Shown: piece by piece, positions 16,252-25,519 of the stretch
How positions within the stretch are numbered: the first letter of the stretch is position 1
Layout of the letters: every line of letters starts with the position of its first letter
From: Azoarcus sp.
GTDB lineage: Bacteria; Pseudomonadota; Gammaproteobacteria; Burkholderiales; Rhodocyclaceae
Reading direction: 5' to 3'
DNA: 64,000 bases
NCBI GenBank assembly: GCA_030656215.1
Contig: JAUSOD010000029.1
Location: forward strand, 24,394-88,393
Program-made: the position numbers and the translations under genes
The notes under the pieces: model-generated
Databases searched by the model: none
Told to the model about the DNA's origin: nothing
The model's input: only the letters and a program-made list of their open reading frames with translations

Positions 16252-19200
16252 GCCTGCTGTCGCCGCACGATCACCACACCCGACTGCCGGACCCGGAGCA
16301 CCGGCGGCCAGCGCGCACCACGCGCTCTGCGTCATCACCCTGATTGCGCCCTGATCGTCCATCTGCGTGGCGCTGGCCCGTGCCAGCCAGTGCTGCGCAG
16401 TCGCCCCCGCCGTATCAGGCACCGGCCAGCGCCACTGGCGCGCCACATTTCCTGCCGTGGTCAGCAAGCCGTCATCGACATTGGCGGCTTCCGGGTACAG
16501 CACGTCCGAGCGCAGCGGCGCGCTCAGGGGCTGGCCGGAAAGGGCATCCCACAGTTGCACCGTGGTATTGCCCCACAGCACGACGCGCTGATCGGGCAAC
16601 AGCGCCCCGCTGCCGATGCCTTCGCCGAGCGAGAGCGGCGGAGAGAGCACATCACCCGGCCCGAGACGACGACCCAGCGACTCGGCAACGACCAACACCC
16701 CGTCGTCCCCCTGCTGCAACATCTGATAGCCATGCAGACCAAGCGCATCGAGCCGGGTCTTGAGCGCGGCCTCGGGCACGCTCGCGCGCGCCACCCGCGA
16801 GGCAGTCGGCGGCACCGCTACCGGCGCCGTCAGCTCATGCGCCAGGTGGCGGCGCCACACCCGCAGGCTGGCATCATCGGCCCAGGTGACGATGCCATCG
16901 CCGTTGTCGAAAAACGCCGCCCCCGCCACGCGCCCTGGATGCTTCAACGGGAGGCTCAGGGGCGTCATCGTGCCCGTGTCCCACAGGCGTGCGCCTGCGG
17001 TCGCACTCCAGGCCAGCACGCGCGTGCCATCCGCGGTGATTGCCGCCATCACCGTGGCCTCGGCCCTGTCATGCTGGCCGCGCGCTGCGGGTGCATCTTC
17101 GGCGACGTTCCATAGCTCGAGGTATCCACCTGCGCCGCTGGTGACGAAGTGCGACCCGTCCGGCGTGAGCAGCAGACGCGACAAACTACCTTCGCGAGCC
17201 AGCGCCTGGTCTAGACGTGGGGCGCCGCTTGCCGTATTCCAGACCCGCACCAGGCCACGTGCCGCGTTCCACGACACGAGCTCCTTGCCGCCCGGCACGA
17301 AGCGCGCACCATCCACCGTATCGGGCGACGCCCAGCGGGCAATCACCCTGCCCTGCGCGACATCGTGACGGATCAGCGTGGTATCGCACCAGCTCAGCAC
17401 CTCGCCGCCGCTGGCCGAGACTTCAACCCCGCGCACTGCGCAGCCGGTCTGCCAGCCGGTCTGCCCGCGGGTCTGCCCGCGGGTCTGCCCGCCAGAGCGG
17501 CTGCCGGAGTTCCTGTCCGAGTGAGCCTCGGCCACGGCGGGATTCCAGCGCCAGAACTGCCCGTCCTCACTCCAGACCAGCACCGTCTGTTTACCCACGA
17601 AACGCGCGCCGACTATCGAGCCGGCCAGCTCAAGCCGCCCGAGCTCCAGTCCCCCGGGCACAGCCCAAACCCTGACGCCGCCGTTTCCCCAGCTCAGCAC
17701 CTGCTGTCCGTCGTGATCGAGCGCAAGGCCCGCCATACCGGTCCCGGCCAGTGCACGCGCGGGCTCCCCATCGCCCCACAACCACACGCCGCCCGCCGCG
17801 TCGCGCACGACTGCATGGCGCTGCGCCGCAAGGTGCGCTTCGTCCACCGGCTCGGCATGCGTCGCTTGCACTATTTGTTTGCCGCTGTGCAGGTCGTGCA
17901 CGGTGGCGTGGCGACCGGCCCACGACAGCAACACGGCATCGTCCGCCCGCACCCGCACGCCATCGGGCGTGGCCGGCAGCGAGATGATGCCGCTCAGCTC
18001 GACCCCGCCGCCGAGCATGCCCATCCCGATCAGTGCACTGTCGCGCGCCTGAGCATGCTCGGAGAGGTCGGCCACGCGGGCAAAATAGTGCGCCGCCTTG
18101 AGCGCGTCACCGTTTGCGTCCCGCGCCGACACCGCGCCACTCCAGTAGCTGTTGATCAACTGCACCTGTGTTTCCTTGCGCTGCTGCCACAATTCGAGCC
18201 CGAGCCAACTCACCGCCACCAGGCCGAGTGCGATCCCCGCCTCGAGCGCACGCCGGCGCCGAAGGGCACGCTGCGCTGCTGCCTTGCTGGCGACGATGAA
18301 GGCGCGCAGGGTGTCGCCCAGCTCGCGGTCGCGCGCCGTCTGCCATCGGCTTGCCTCTGCCAGCGGACCGCCGCGCAACAGCAGCCCCTGATCGCTTGGC
18401 GTGCGCTGCCAGGCTTCGGCCTCGCGGCGCATGTGCTGCCGCCACAGCAGAAATACGCGATCTTCGTCGAGCCAGCGCTTGAGCCGGTCCCAGGCGCGAA
18501 ACAAGGCCTCGTGCGCCACTTCCAGGGTGCGCGCACTCGCTCCGCCCGCCGGCGCATCCTCCTGCCCGGATACCAGCAGGCGCGCCTTGACGAAGGCTTC
18601 CATCAGCGGGTGGATGGCCTCGGGGATGTCCTGCCAGCGCACCGCGCGCCGGGTGTACTGCCCGTCCGGATCGACCCGCACCATGTGCCGAAAGGCGTCG
18701 CGCAAGTCGTCTATCTGCGCGCCTGTCGGCTTGAGCGCGGCCAGCACGGCATCCGCCTCCTGCCGGATGGCGCCCTCAAGCCCGCCGATCCGCTCGGCGT
18801 ACTCCGCCAGGGTGATCAGGCCGTCGTCGCCGAAGTCTCGCCACAGCCGGTTGAGGGTGAAGGCGAGCAGCGGCAGCGCATCGGCGGTGCCGGTATCCTG
18901 CACCATGGTCTCGACCAGGCCGCTTTCGAGCTCGATACCGGCGACGCGGGCGGGTTTGCTGATGATCTCGGCAAAGTGGCGCGGCATCATCGGGCCCAGC
19001 GACATCTCGCGAAACGGCATCTCCCCCCATAGTGGATGTGACTGCAGGGTAGCCAGATAGTCGGCACGCAGCGTCGCCAGGCAATACAGATTGCCCGCGT
19101 CGTCAGCGAGTGCCGCGTGCAGCAGGCGGACAAATCGTGCCGCCGCCGCGGCATCACTGGTGGTCAGGAGCTCCTCGAGCTGATCAACGACCAGCAGCAC

Positions 19201-20022
19201 CGCGCGCGGCCCGCCCTTACCCACTGCGGCCTTTACCGTATTGAGCAGCGTCTGGTCGCGGTCATCGTCGGTCAGCCGCGTAGCTGCGGCAGCGGGTACG
19301 GCCTCCGGCAGCACCTCTGCCAGCACACGCGCCAACTCTTCCACCGGTTGCTGCAGCGGCCGCATCGGCACCAGCACCTGCCAGTCGGGCATGCGCGCCA
19401 GCCTGGGGATCACCCCGGCGCGCACCAGCGACGACTTGCCACTGCCCGAGGCGCCGACCAGCACCAGCAGGCGATCGCCGCCATAGCGGCGCATCTGCGC
19501 CAACGTATCGAGGCAGCGGCGCTGGTCTTCATCGCGGCCGAAATACACCGCAGCGTCGGCGGCCTGGAAGGGCTGGAGGCCGGGGTAAGGCGGGCGATGG
19601 ATATCCCAGCTGAAACTGTCGGCCGGATCCAGCCCGGCGCTGCGCATGCCGCGCCACAAGCGCGCATACCCAGCTTCAGGGTCGGTACGCAGGTCGGTGG
19701 CCTGGGTGTCGAGCAGGATGGAGCGCAACTCGCAGTCGGCGATGATCAGCGGGAAAATCTGCTTGCCCAGCGCACGCGCGTGCGTGATCTCGGCGAAACA
19801 CCAGTCGGACGCCATCGAGTGCGCACTGCACAATACGATGACGCCGCTGCAGGCGCGCAACCGGGCATAGATCTCGCGCTCCCAGTGGCGCCCGGCAGGA
19901 ATGCCGTCGGCCGGGTCGAAGTCGAGGAACAGCGACTGGTAACCCTGCGCTCGCAAGCGCGTCGCCACGTCCTCGGCCGCGGCGTTGTCCCGACTGCTGT
20001 GACTGATGAAGATCCCCGACAC
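16177..20022 (-). CDS. TIR-STAND NTPase-beta-propeller (WD40-like) protein, candidate defence or signalling receptor
   Basis: This 1281-residue protein has three parts. The TIR domain (about 1-135) begins SGIFISHSSRDNAAAEDVA and carries SDWCFAEI with E78 in the position of the catalytic Glu of NADase TIRs. A linker with PYPGLQPFQAADAAVYFGRD, a typical lead-in of STAND NTPases, precedes Walker A (GASGSGKSS, 190-198), Walker B (AVLLVVDQLEEL, 274-285) and a helical region with ALPLLAFTLNRLW. A hydrophobic segment lies near 610-630. After it come weakly conserved WD40-like blades (repeated V-x-V-W or L-W-D/N units such as GGVRVWAV, GLVRVWNTAS, GYLELWNVAE, SLRVWRR, TTVQLWDALSG). By analogy with TIR-STAND systems, the propeller would sense a ligand, the NTPase oligomerise, and the TIR cleave NAD or signal. 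No neighbour is an evident partner. Confidence 0.9.
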   Translation of the reverse strand: MSGIFISHSSRDNAAAEDVATRLRAQGYQSLFLDFDPADGIPAGRHWEREIYARLRACSGVIVLCSAHSMASDWCFAEITHARALGKQIFPLIIADCELRSILLDTQATDLRTDPEAGYARLWRGMRSAGLDPADSFSWDIHRPPYPGLQPFQAADAAVYFGRDEDQRRCLDTLAQMRRYGGDRLLVLVGASGSGKSSLVRAGVIPRLARMPDWQVLVPMRPLQQPVEELARVLAEVLPEAVPAAAATRLTDDDRDQTLLNTVKAAVGKGGPRAVLLVVDQLEELLTTSDAAAAARFVRLLHAALADDAGNLYCLATLRADYLATLQSHPLWGEMPFREMSLGPMMPRHFAEIISKPARVAGIELESGLVETMVQDTGTADALPLLAFTLNRLWRDFGDDGLITLAEYAERIGGLEGAIRQEADAVLAALKPTGAQIDDLRDAFRHMVRVDPDGQYTRRAVRWQDIPEAIHPLMEAFVKARLLVSGQEDAPAGGASARTLEVAHEALFRAWDRLKRWLDEDRVFLLWRQHMRREAEAWQRTPSDQGLLLRGGPLAEASRWQTARDRELGDTLRAFIVASKAAAQRALRRRRALEAGIALGLVAVSWLGLELWQQRKETQVQLINSYWSGAVSARDANGDALKAAHYFARVADLSEHAQARDSALIGMGMLGGGVELSGIISLPATPDGVRVRADDAVLLSWAGRHATVHDLHSGKQIVQATHAEPVDEAHLAAQRHAVVRDAAGGVWLWGDGEPARALAGTGMAGLALDHDGQQVLSWGNGGVRVWAVPGGLELGRLELAGSIVGARFVGKQTVLVWSEDGQFWRWNPAVAEAHSDRNSGSRSGGQTRGQTRGQTGWQTGCAVRGVEVSASGGEVLSWCDTTLIRHDVAQGRVIARWASPDTVDGARFVPGGKELVSWNAARGLVRVWNTASGAPRLDQALAREGSLSRLLLTPDGSHFVTSGAGGYLELWNVAEDAPAARGQHDRAEATVMAAITADGTRVLAWSATAGARLWDTGTMTPLSLPLKHPGRVAGAAFFDNGDGIVTWADDASLRVWRRHLAHELTAPVAVPPTASRVARASVPEAALKTRLDALGLHGYQMLQQGDDGVLVVAESLGRRLGPGDVLSPPLSLGEGIGSGALLPDQRVVLWGNTTVQLWDALSGQPLSAPLRSDVLYPEAANVDDGLLTTAGNVARQWRWPVPDTAGATAQHWLARASATQMDDQGAIRVMTQSAWCALAAGAPGPAVGCGDRAATAGSPYLNQRLGPRPHPVAAFIPHPHL
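17443..17490. repeat. Four tandem 12-bp repeats inside the TIR-STAND gene
   Basis: Four consecutive copies of a 12-base unit (GCCGGTCTGCCA, GCCGGTCTGCCC, then GCGGGTCTGCCC twice). On the coding strand they encode reiterated GQTR/WQTG residues in a loop between propeller blades. The unit is a multiple of three, so changes in copy number keep the frame. Confidence 0.85.
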
Positions 20023-20107
20023 AGCCAGATCTCCCGCGTGAGTGTTACCGCTCAGGGTTCAGCGCGCTGCTCTTCATCCAAGCACATTCAGATGCCGTTT
20101 GCACCAC

Positions 20108-22522
20108 TCAATGCGACCGCGTCCGCCGTTTCCCTTCGCCCTCGCCGTCGGCAAATGCGTGGCGCGCAGCGGTCATGTCAGCGAGTACCGCGGCCACCTT
20201 GAAATTGAGCGATCCGCGCGGCATTACACCCTTGGAGTCCGGCTCGCCGGCCGGAATCCCGGTGAGCACGGTCATGGCCTCGTCCACGGTCGTGACCGGA
20301 TAGATGTGGAACCGACCTTCGCGCGCGGCCTCGACCACATCCTCGCGCAACATCAGATGGCGCACGCTGACCGCCGGAATCACCACGCCCTGCGTCCCGT
20401 CGAGCCCACGCGCAGCGCACAGATCGAAGAAACCCTCGATCTTCTCGTTGACCCCGCCGATCACCTGCACCTCGCCGAACTGGTTGACCGAACCGGTGAT
20501 CGCCAGGCGCTGCTCGATCGGCAACTGGGTCAGTGCCGAAAGCAGGGCGCACAACTCCGCGAGCGACGCCGAGTCGCCTTCGACCGGCGTGTAGGACTGC
20601 TCGAACACCAGGCTGGCCGACAGCGACAGGGGCTGGTGGCGGGCGTAGCGCGCAGCGAGAAAGGCTGACAGGATGAGCACCCCTTTGGAATGGATGGCGC
20701 CACCGAGTTCGGCTTCGCGCTCGATGTCGACTACGTCGCCCTCGCCCAGGCGCACCGTGGCCGAGATCCGCATCGGATGGCCGAAGCGTTCGCCGGCCAG
20801 CTCGATCACCACCAGGCCGTTGATCTGCCCGGAACGGGCGCCACTGGTGGCGATCAGCGTGGTGCCGTCGAGCATCGATTCGCGCACCCGGGTCGGATAG
20901 CGGCTGCAGCGCCGCGCACGTGCGGCCAGTGCCGCTTCGATCTGCTCGCGCCCGATCCGGTCGCAGCCTTGCTGGCGGGCAAAGTGGTCCGCCTCACGCA
21001 TCAGGTCGGCAAGCATGCGGGTTTGCAGCGACAGGCGGGCAGCATCCTCGGTAAAACGGGCGCCCTCCTCCACCATGCGCGCAACCGCATTGCGATCCAG
21101 CGGCAGCAATTTCGCGTTACGCCCCAGCATGGCCAGCAGGCGTGCGTATTGCTGCTCGTTCTCGGGCGTACGCGGCAGATCGTCGTCGAAATCGGCCGCG
21201 ACCTTGAACAGCTTGGCAAAATCCGGATCGTGCTCCATCAGGGTGTAATACAGCTCGCGATCGCCGATCATCACCACCTTGAGCGCGCACGGAACGGCTT
21301 GCGGCTCGAGGGTGAGGGTTCCGCTCCAGCCCTGGGCTTCCGCCGGCGGCTCGATCAGAATCTCGTTTGCGCGCAAGGTACGCTTGAGCCCCTCCCAGGC
21401 GAAGGGCTGGGTCAGCAGCCGCTCGGCATCGACCACCAGATAGCCACCGTTGGCGCGGTGCAGGGCTCCGGCCCGGATCAGGTTGAAGTGGCTGACCTGC
21501 GCGCCCTGCTGCACCACATGCTCGACCCGACCGATCAGGTTTCCGTATCCGGGATTGTTCTCGAACACGATCGGTGCCCCGGTGGACGCGGCGTGATCGA
21601 CCAGCAGCTTGACCTGGTAACGACCGAAACGGCTACTGTCGTCCTTGTCGGCCTCTTCCTCGTCCTCGTCGATCACGATGCCCTCCACCGCGAAGTCGAG
21701 CACGTCCTTCACCACGATGTCGAAGAAGGCGAGCACTTCGGGCAGATCGGCGTGACGCTCGCGCATCTCGCGCATCAGATGGGCGAGCGCCGGCGAAAGG
21801 GCCTCGTGCTCGGCGCGCACCAGCGCTTCGCGCAGCGCCTTGCGCCAACCTGGAAACTCGTTGAGCAGGTCGGTCAGCCGGTCACTCCATTCGGCAACCT
21901 GCGCCTCGATCGCCGTGCGCTCGGCTTCCGGCAGGGCATCGAACGCTTCCGGGGTGAGCACCTCACCTTCGCGTGAGGGTGAGAACACGAAGCCATCGGG
22001 AGTCTGCAGCAGCGAGATGCCCTGCTCGGCACACTGCTGGCCGAGCTCGCGCAAGGCCGAGTCCTCGCGCGTCTTGTGCGCGCCCTGTAGCGCCTCGATC
22101 CGCTCGGTGTGCGGATCGCTGCCGAGCGCCGCCTCGATCGCCGGACCGAGTTCGCGGATGAAGGTCTGCATGTCGGCGCGCAATGCCCCGCCGCGCCCTG
22201 CAGGCAGGGTCAACAGGCGCGGGTGCAGCGGCTCGTCGAAGTTGTGCAGGTAACAGAGGTCGGGTGGAACCGGCTCGCTGTCGGCCCGCTCGCGCAGCAG
22301 TTTGAAGGTGGTCGCGTGCTTGCCGCTGCCCGACTCGCCAAGGACGAACACATGGTAGTCGGCGTGTCCGATCGCAAGGCCGAAGCGCAAGGCTTCCATT
22401 GCCCGGTCCTGGCCGAGGTCGCCAGGGTGGTCATCGAGCGTTGCGGTGGTGTCAAAGGAGAACTGCTCTGGGTTGCAACTGGCTCGCAGCCGGGTTGCAT
22501 GCAGGGGCGCGATGTCGGCCAT
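20108..22522 (-). CDS. Lon-like ATP-dependent protease (AAA plus S16 peptidase, LonB/LonC-type)
   Basis: The 804-residue protein combines an N-terminal AAA module with a C-terminal Lon (S16) protease domain. Walker A reads GESGSGKH (62-69), with His in place of the usual Ser/Thr. A helical insertion (about 130-270) separates it from the rest of the ATPase, which includes NLIRAGALHRANGGYLVVDAE. The protease domain carries the Ser-Lys dyad: S651 in EGDSAS and K694 in GGVNEKIEGFF. There is no Lon N-terminal substrate domain, so it is not housekeeping Lon. It presumably degrades selected cytoplasmic proteins. It lies downstream of a small conserved gene and upstream of the TIR-STAND gene on the same strand, with 85 bases between stop and start. 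Confidence 0.92.
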   Translation of the reverse strand: MADIAPLHATRLRASCNPEQFSFDTTATLDDHPGDLGQDRAMEALRFGLAIGHADYHVFVLGESGSGKHATTFKLLRERADSEPVPPDLCYLHNFDEPLHPRLLTLPAGRGGALRADMQTFIRELGPAIEAALGSDPHTERIEALQGAHKTREDSALRELGQQCAEQGISLLQTPDGFVFSPSREGEVLTPEAFDALPEAERTAIEAQVAEWSDRLTDLLNEFPGWRKALREALVRAEHEALSPALAHLMREMRERHADLPEVLAFFDIVVKDVLDFAVEGIVIDEDEEEADKDDSSRFGRYQVKLLVDHAASTGAPIVFENNPGYGNLIGRVEHVVQQGAQVSHFNLIRAGALHRANGGYLVVDAERLLTQPFAWEGLKRTLRANEILIEPPAEAQGWSGTLTLEPQAVPCALKVVMIGDRELYYTLMEHDPDFAKLFKVAADFDDDLPRTPENEQQYARLLAMLGRNAKLLPLDRNAVARMVEEGARFTEDAARLSLQTRMLADLMREADHFARQQGCDRIGREQIEAALAARARRCSRYPTRVRESMLDGTTLIATSGARSGQINGLVVIELAGERFGHPMRISATVRLGEGDVVDIEREAELGGAIHSKGVLILSAFLAARYARHQPLSLSASLVFEQSYTPVEGDSASLAELCALLSALTQLPIEQRLAITGSVNQFGEVQVIGGVNEKIEGFFDLCAARGLDGTQGVVIPAVSVRHLMLREDVVEAAREGRFHIYPVTTVDEAMTVLTGIPAGEPDSKGVMPRGSLNFKVAAVLADMTAARHAFADGEGEGKRRTRSH

Positions 22523-22630
22523 GTTGTTTTTCTCCGGAAGCCGAAGCGGAAAAGAGTTGCCGGACCGGGTGGGCCGGGCATCCCGACATCTTTACCGCAA
22601 CCAAGCCTGCCGGCAAGTCTCACACGGCAA

Positions 22631-22921
22631 TCAACGCCCGGCCGGACGCAAGTGTTCATCGCCCCAGCGCATATCCAGGCCGTCGTCCTCGAACTGCGGA
22701 AACAGCCGGTCATGCTCGAGCAGCAGGCGCATGACGGTGCCCGCATGTTCGGCGGGGAAGCCCCGGCGCGTCCCGCCACGCGTGTCGGTCATCAGCCGGA
22801 ACAGATGGCGACGACAATCGACGCTTCCCCAGATCAGGTCGATCGTCTGCAGGTGGGGAAAGCGCTCATATAGCGCGGCGGTATCGGTCCTACGCACGCG
22901 CAACTCGCCAGGTGCATTCAT
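22631..22921 (-). CDS. Small conserved hypothetical protein
   Basis: This 96-residue soluble protein starts at ATG 22921, where GGAGG sits 8 nt upstream; a frame-compatible ATG at 22936 would overlap the ribosome-binding site. The sequence is rich in charged and aromatic residues (YERFPHLQTIDLIWGSVDCRRHLFRLM, then RRGFPAEHAGTVMRLLLEHDRLFP) with no signal peptide or membrane segment. No family recognised. It is the first gene of a same-strand run with the Lon-like protease (108 bases downstream) and the TIR-STAND gene. It could be a substrate, adaptor or unrelated protein. Confidence 0.6.
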   Translation of the reverse strand: MNAPGELRVRRTDTAALYERFPHLQTIDLIWGSVDCRRHLFRLMTDTRGGTRRGFPAEHAGTVMRLLLEHDRLFPQFEDDGLDMRWGDEHLRPAGR

Positions 22922-23060
22922 CGCGGCAACCTCCAATTTACGCTCAGCGTTACTACATTCATAATAAATGACAAATATGGTGTTTATGTGGATTCAGGCC
23001 GCCATTCTGCCCAAAAGTTCGTTGTATTTCCCAGTTTGGGCACCGCAACATGGTGACGCT

Positions 23061-23076
23061 CGTGATCGATATCACG
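23061..23076. promoter_or_regulatory. CRP/FNR-family palindromic site upstream of moaA
   Basis: CGTGATCGATATCACG is a palindrome containing GTGA-N6-TCAC, the core of CRP-type sites, and is also close to FNR-type spacing. It lies 137 bases upstream of the moaA start. Molybdenum-cofactor synthesis is commonly raised under anaerobiosis, so an FNR/CRP-family regulator is plausible. Confidence 0.5.
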
Positions 23077-23212
23077 GATCGCACAGCTGCCTGGGTCCTA
23101 CATCGACATCCGGCAACGGGTCACCAGCAAATATTCGAACTTGACCGCAGACAAGGCGCTGTGGAACAGTCGGTAGCACGATCAGTCGAAAGAACAAATC
23201 ATCGATCACGCC

Positions 23213-24283
23213 ATGAAAGTCATCCCTATCCGCAGCGCGCTTTCCACCCCCCTCTCCGTTCGTGCAGATGCGGCGGACGGCCCTCTTGTTGACCAGCGCG
23301 GGCGAAGCGTGCGCGACTTGCGCATCTCGGTAACGGATCGGTGCAATTTCCGTTGTGTCTATTGCATGCCGCGCGCGGTGTTCGACAAGGACTACCCGTT
23401 TCTGCCGCGGGCACAACTCCTCAGCTTCGAGGAGATCTTCCGGGTGGCAAAGATTTTTGCCGCGCGCGGGGTACGCAAGATCCGGATCACCGGCGGCGAA
23501 CCACTGTTGCGCAAGGACATAGAGCGCCTGATCGCCATGCTGGCGACCCTCGATGATGTCGAACTCACCCTCACCACCAATGGCGTGCTGCTGCCCAAAC
23601 TCGCCCGCACGCTGCGTGATGCAGGGCTGCACCGGGTGACGGTGAGTCTGGATGCGCTCGATGACGCAACATTCCGCCGCATGAACGACGCCGACTATCC
23701 GGTCGAGCGCGTGCTCGAGGGCATCGCGGCGGCACAATCGGCCGGCTTCGAGGCGATCAAGGTCAATATGGTGGTGAAACGCGGCAGCAACGATCAGGAT
23801 ATCGTCCCGATGGCGCGCCACTTCCGTAACAGCGGCCACATCCTGCGCTTCATCGAGTTCATGGACGTGGGCGCGAGCAACGGCTGGAAGATGGACGAGG
23901 TACTGCCCTCGCGCGACGTGATCGCCCGCATCCACGAGCAGTTCCCGCTCGAGGCGATCGACCCGAACTACGAAGGCGAGGTGGCGGAGCGCTGGCGCTA
24001 TGTGGACGGAGCCGGTGAAGTCGGGGTGATCTCCTCGGTGACCCAGGCCTTCTGCTCCACCTGTACCCGGATCCGGCTGTCGACCGAGGGCAAGCTCTAC
24101 ACGTGTCTGTTCGCCCAGCACGGGCACGATCTGCGCGATCTGCTGCGCGGCGACGCGGACGACGCCCGCATCGATGCGGCCATCGCCGGCGTGTGGACGC
24201 AGCGCGACGACCGCTACTCCGAAATCCGCACCGCCGCCACCGCCGGCCGGCCGAAGATCGAGATGTCCTACATCGGCGGCTGA
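23213..24283 (+). CDS. moaA: GTP 3',8-cyclase (molybdenum cofactor biosynthesis)
   Basis: This 356-residue radical-SAM enzyme performs the first step of molybdopterin synthesis, converting GTP to 3',8-cyclo-GTP. The N-terminal radical-SAM cluster ligands are C44, C48 and C51 (CNFRCVYC), and the SAM-binding GGEPL follows (ITGGEPLL). The second [4Fe-4S] cluster is bound by C281, C284 and C298 near the C-terminus. The protein ends in the conserved Gly-Gly that is essential in MoaA. The preceding 291 bases contain a CRP/FNR-like palindrome and AT-rich DNA suitable for a promoter. Its end overlaps the rmuC end on the opposite strand by 16 bases. It would serve molybdoenzymes such as the one implied at the left edge. 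Confidence 0.97.
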   Translation: MKVIPIRSALSTPLSVRADAADGPLVDQRGRSVRDLRISVTDRCNFRCVYCMPRAVFDKDYPFLPRAQLLSFEEIFRVAKIFAARGVRKIRITGGEPLLRKDIERLIAMLATLDDVELTLTTNGVLLPKLARTLRDAGLHRVTVSLDALDDATFRRMNDADYPVERVLEGIAAAQSAGFEAIKVNMVVKRGSNDQDIVPMARHFRNSGHILRFIEFMDVGASNGWKMDEVLPSRDVIARIHEQFPLEAIDPNYEGEVAERWRYVDGAGEVGVISSVTQAFCSTCTRIRLSTEGKLYTCLFAQHGHDLRDLLRGDADDARIDAAIAGVWTQRDDRYSEIRTAATAGRPKIEMSYIGG

Positions 24284-25494
24284 GGCGCGGCTTCGGCCAC
24301 GGCCATGGCTTCAGACCTTTCGTCCTGCACCGGATCGAGCTCGTCGAGGCGGGCCGACTCGATCTTCTGGAAGTGGGCAGTGATCTTGCGGCTCGAGGTC
24401 TGCACGTCCTGCACGTCCTTGCTCGCCTGATCGATGTGACGCGCGAGCGCATTCATGCGCTCGTCAAAGCGGTGAAAATCCTTCGCCAGCTTGCCCAGCG
24501 CATCCTGGATGACGTGGATCTGCTTGCGCGTCTCGACATCCTTCAGCACGGCACGCGCCGTATTGAGCACCGCCATCAGCGTGGTCGGCGACACGATCCA
24601 CACCCGCTTGTTCTGCGCATAGGCCACCACCTCGGGATGATAGGCATGGAGCTCGGCAAACACCGCCTCGGCGGGCAGGAACATCACCGCGCCGTCCGAG
24701 GTCACCCCGGGCAGGATGTACTTGCCCGCGATCGCATCCACATGGCGCTTCACGTCGCCCCTGAAGGCGGTCTGCGCAAGCTTGCGCTCGACATCCCCAA
24801 GACTGGTGTCGAACATACGGTGATAGTTTTCCAGCGGAAACTTGGAGTCGACTGCCACCAGGCCGGTCGGCGCCGGCAGCTTCAGGATGCAGTCGGCGCG
24901 GGTGTTGTTCGGCAGCGTTGCCTGGAATTCATACGCATCCGGCGGCAGCACATTGCGCACCAGCGCTTCGAGCTGAACCTCGCCGAATGCGCCGCGCGCC
25001 TTCTTGTCACCGAGCAACTCCTGCAGGCTGACCACATTGGTAGTGAGCCCGTCGATCTTCTTCTGCGCCTCGTCGATCGTCGCCAGGCGTGACATCACGC
25101 TGGCAAAGGTGTCGTTGGTCTTGCGAAAGCCTTCGTCGAGGCGCTCGTTCACCTGTCCGGCCAGCGTTTGCAGGCGACCATCCACACTATGGGTCAGCGC
25201 TTCGATGCTGCGCGACAGTTGCACCGAGGCCGACGCAAGACCACGCTGCAGCAACTCGCGGTCGGCGCGCGCATGGTCGCCGATGCGGTCGGTCTGACGG
25301 CCGAGCCCGTCATGCAGGTCGCGCAGCAGATCGCGATGCTGGGCACCGAGTTGCTGATCGAGCCGCTCGCCGATGCCGGCATGGATATCGCGTTCGAGCC
25401 GTCCAGTACGCGCCAGCACCCATAGCAGCAAACCGAGCACCGCCACGAGCAGGCCAACCAGGACCAGCTCGGCATTTGAAAAAACAGCGGTCAT
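24268..25494 (-). CDS. rmuC: DNA recombination protein RmuC
   Basis: The 408-residue protein has an N-terminal membrane helix (about 8-28), a long coiled-coil segment (about 30-165) and the RmuC nuclease-like domain (about 170-360). Family motifs are visible: GAFGEVQLE, the PD-(D/E)XK-like core ADCILKLP followed by [12 protein letters not shown], and [13 protein letters not shown]. RmuC limits recombination at inverted repeats and has been linked to nuclease functions. It is convergent with moaA. The ABC permease gene ends 25 bases upstream on the same strand, so the two may be co-transcribed. Confidence 0.95.
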   Translation of the reverse strand: MTAVFSNAELVLVGLLVAVLGLLLWVLARTGRLERDIHAGIGERLDQQLGAQHRDLLRDLHDGLGRQTDRIGDHARADRELLQRGLASASVQLSRSIEALTHSVDGRLQTLAGQVNERLDEGFRKTNDTFASVMSRLATIDEAQKKIDGLTTNVVSLQELLGDKKARGAFGEVQLEALVRNVLPPDAYEFQATLPNNTRADCILKLPAPTGLVAVDSKFPLENYHRMFDTSLGDVERKLAQTAFRGDVKRHVDAIAGKYILPGVTSDGAVMFLPAEAVFAELHAYHPEVVAYAQNKRVWIVSPTTLMAVLNTARAVLKDVETRKQIHVIQDALGKLAKDFHRFDERMNALARHIDQASKDVQDVQTSSRKITAHFQKIESARLDELDPVQDERSEAMAVAEAAPQPPM

Positions 25495-25519
25495 CTCAGC
25501 CCCGACCTCAACCCCGACC

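Noticed and set aside
17443..17490. Repeat cluster considered as CRISPR
   Set aside because: Units are 12 bases with no spacers and lie within a coding sequence.
17365..19032. Long plus-strand open frame (555 codons) opposite the TIR-STAND gene
   Set aside because: It is antisense to a gene with clear domains, has no ribosome-binding site or family, and its composition (His/Arg/Gln/Pro-rich) is what GC-rich antisense frames give.
23050..23292. 80-codon plus-strand frame upstream of moaA
   Set aside because: It overlaps the moaA start in another frame, lacks a ribosome-binding site, and spans the CRP/FNR-like palindrome. Better read as regulatory DNA.
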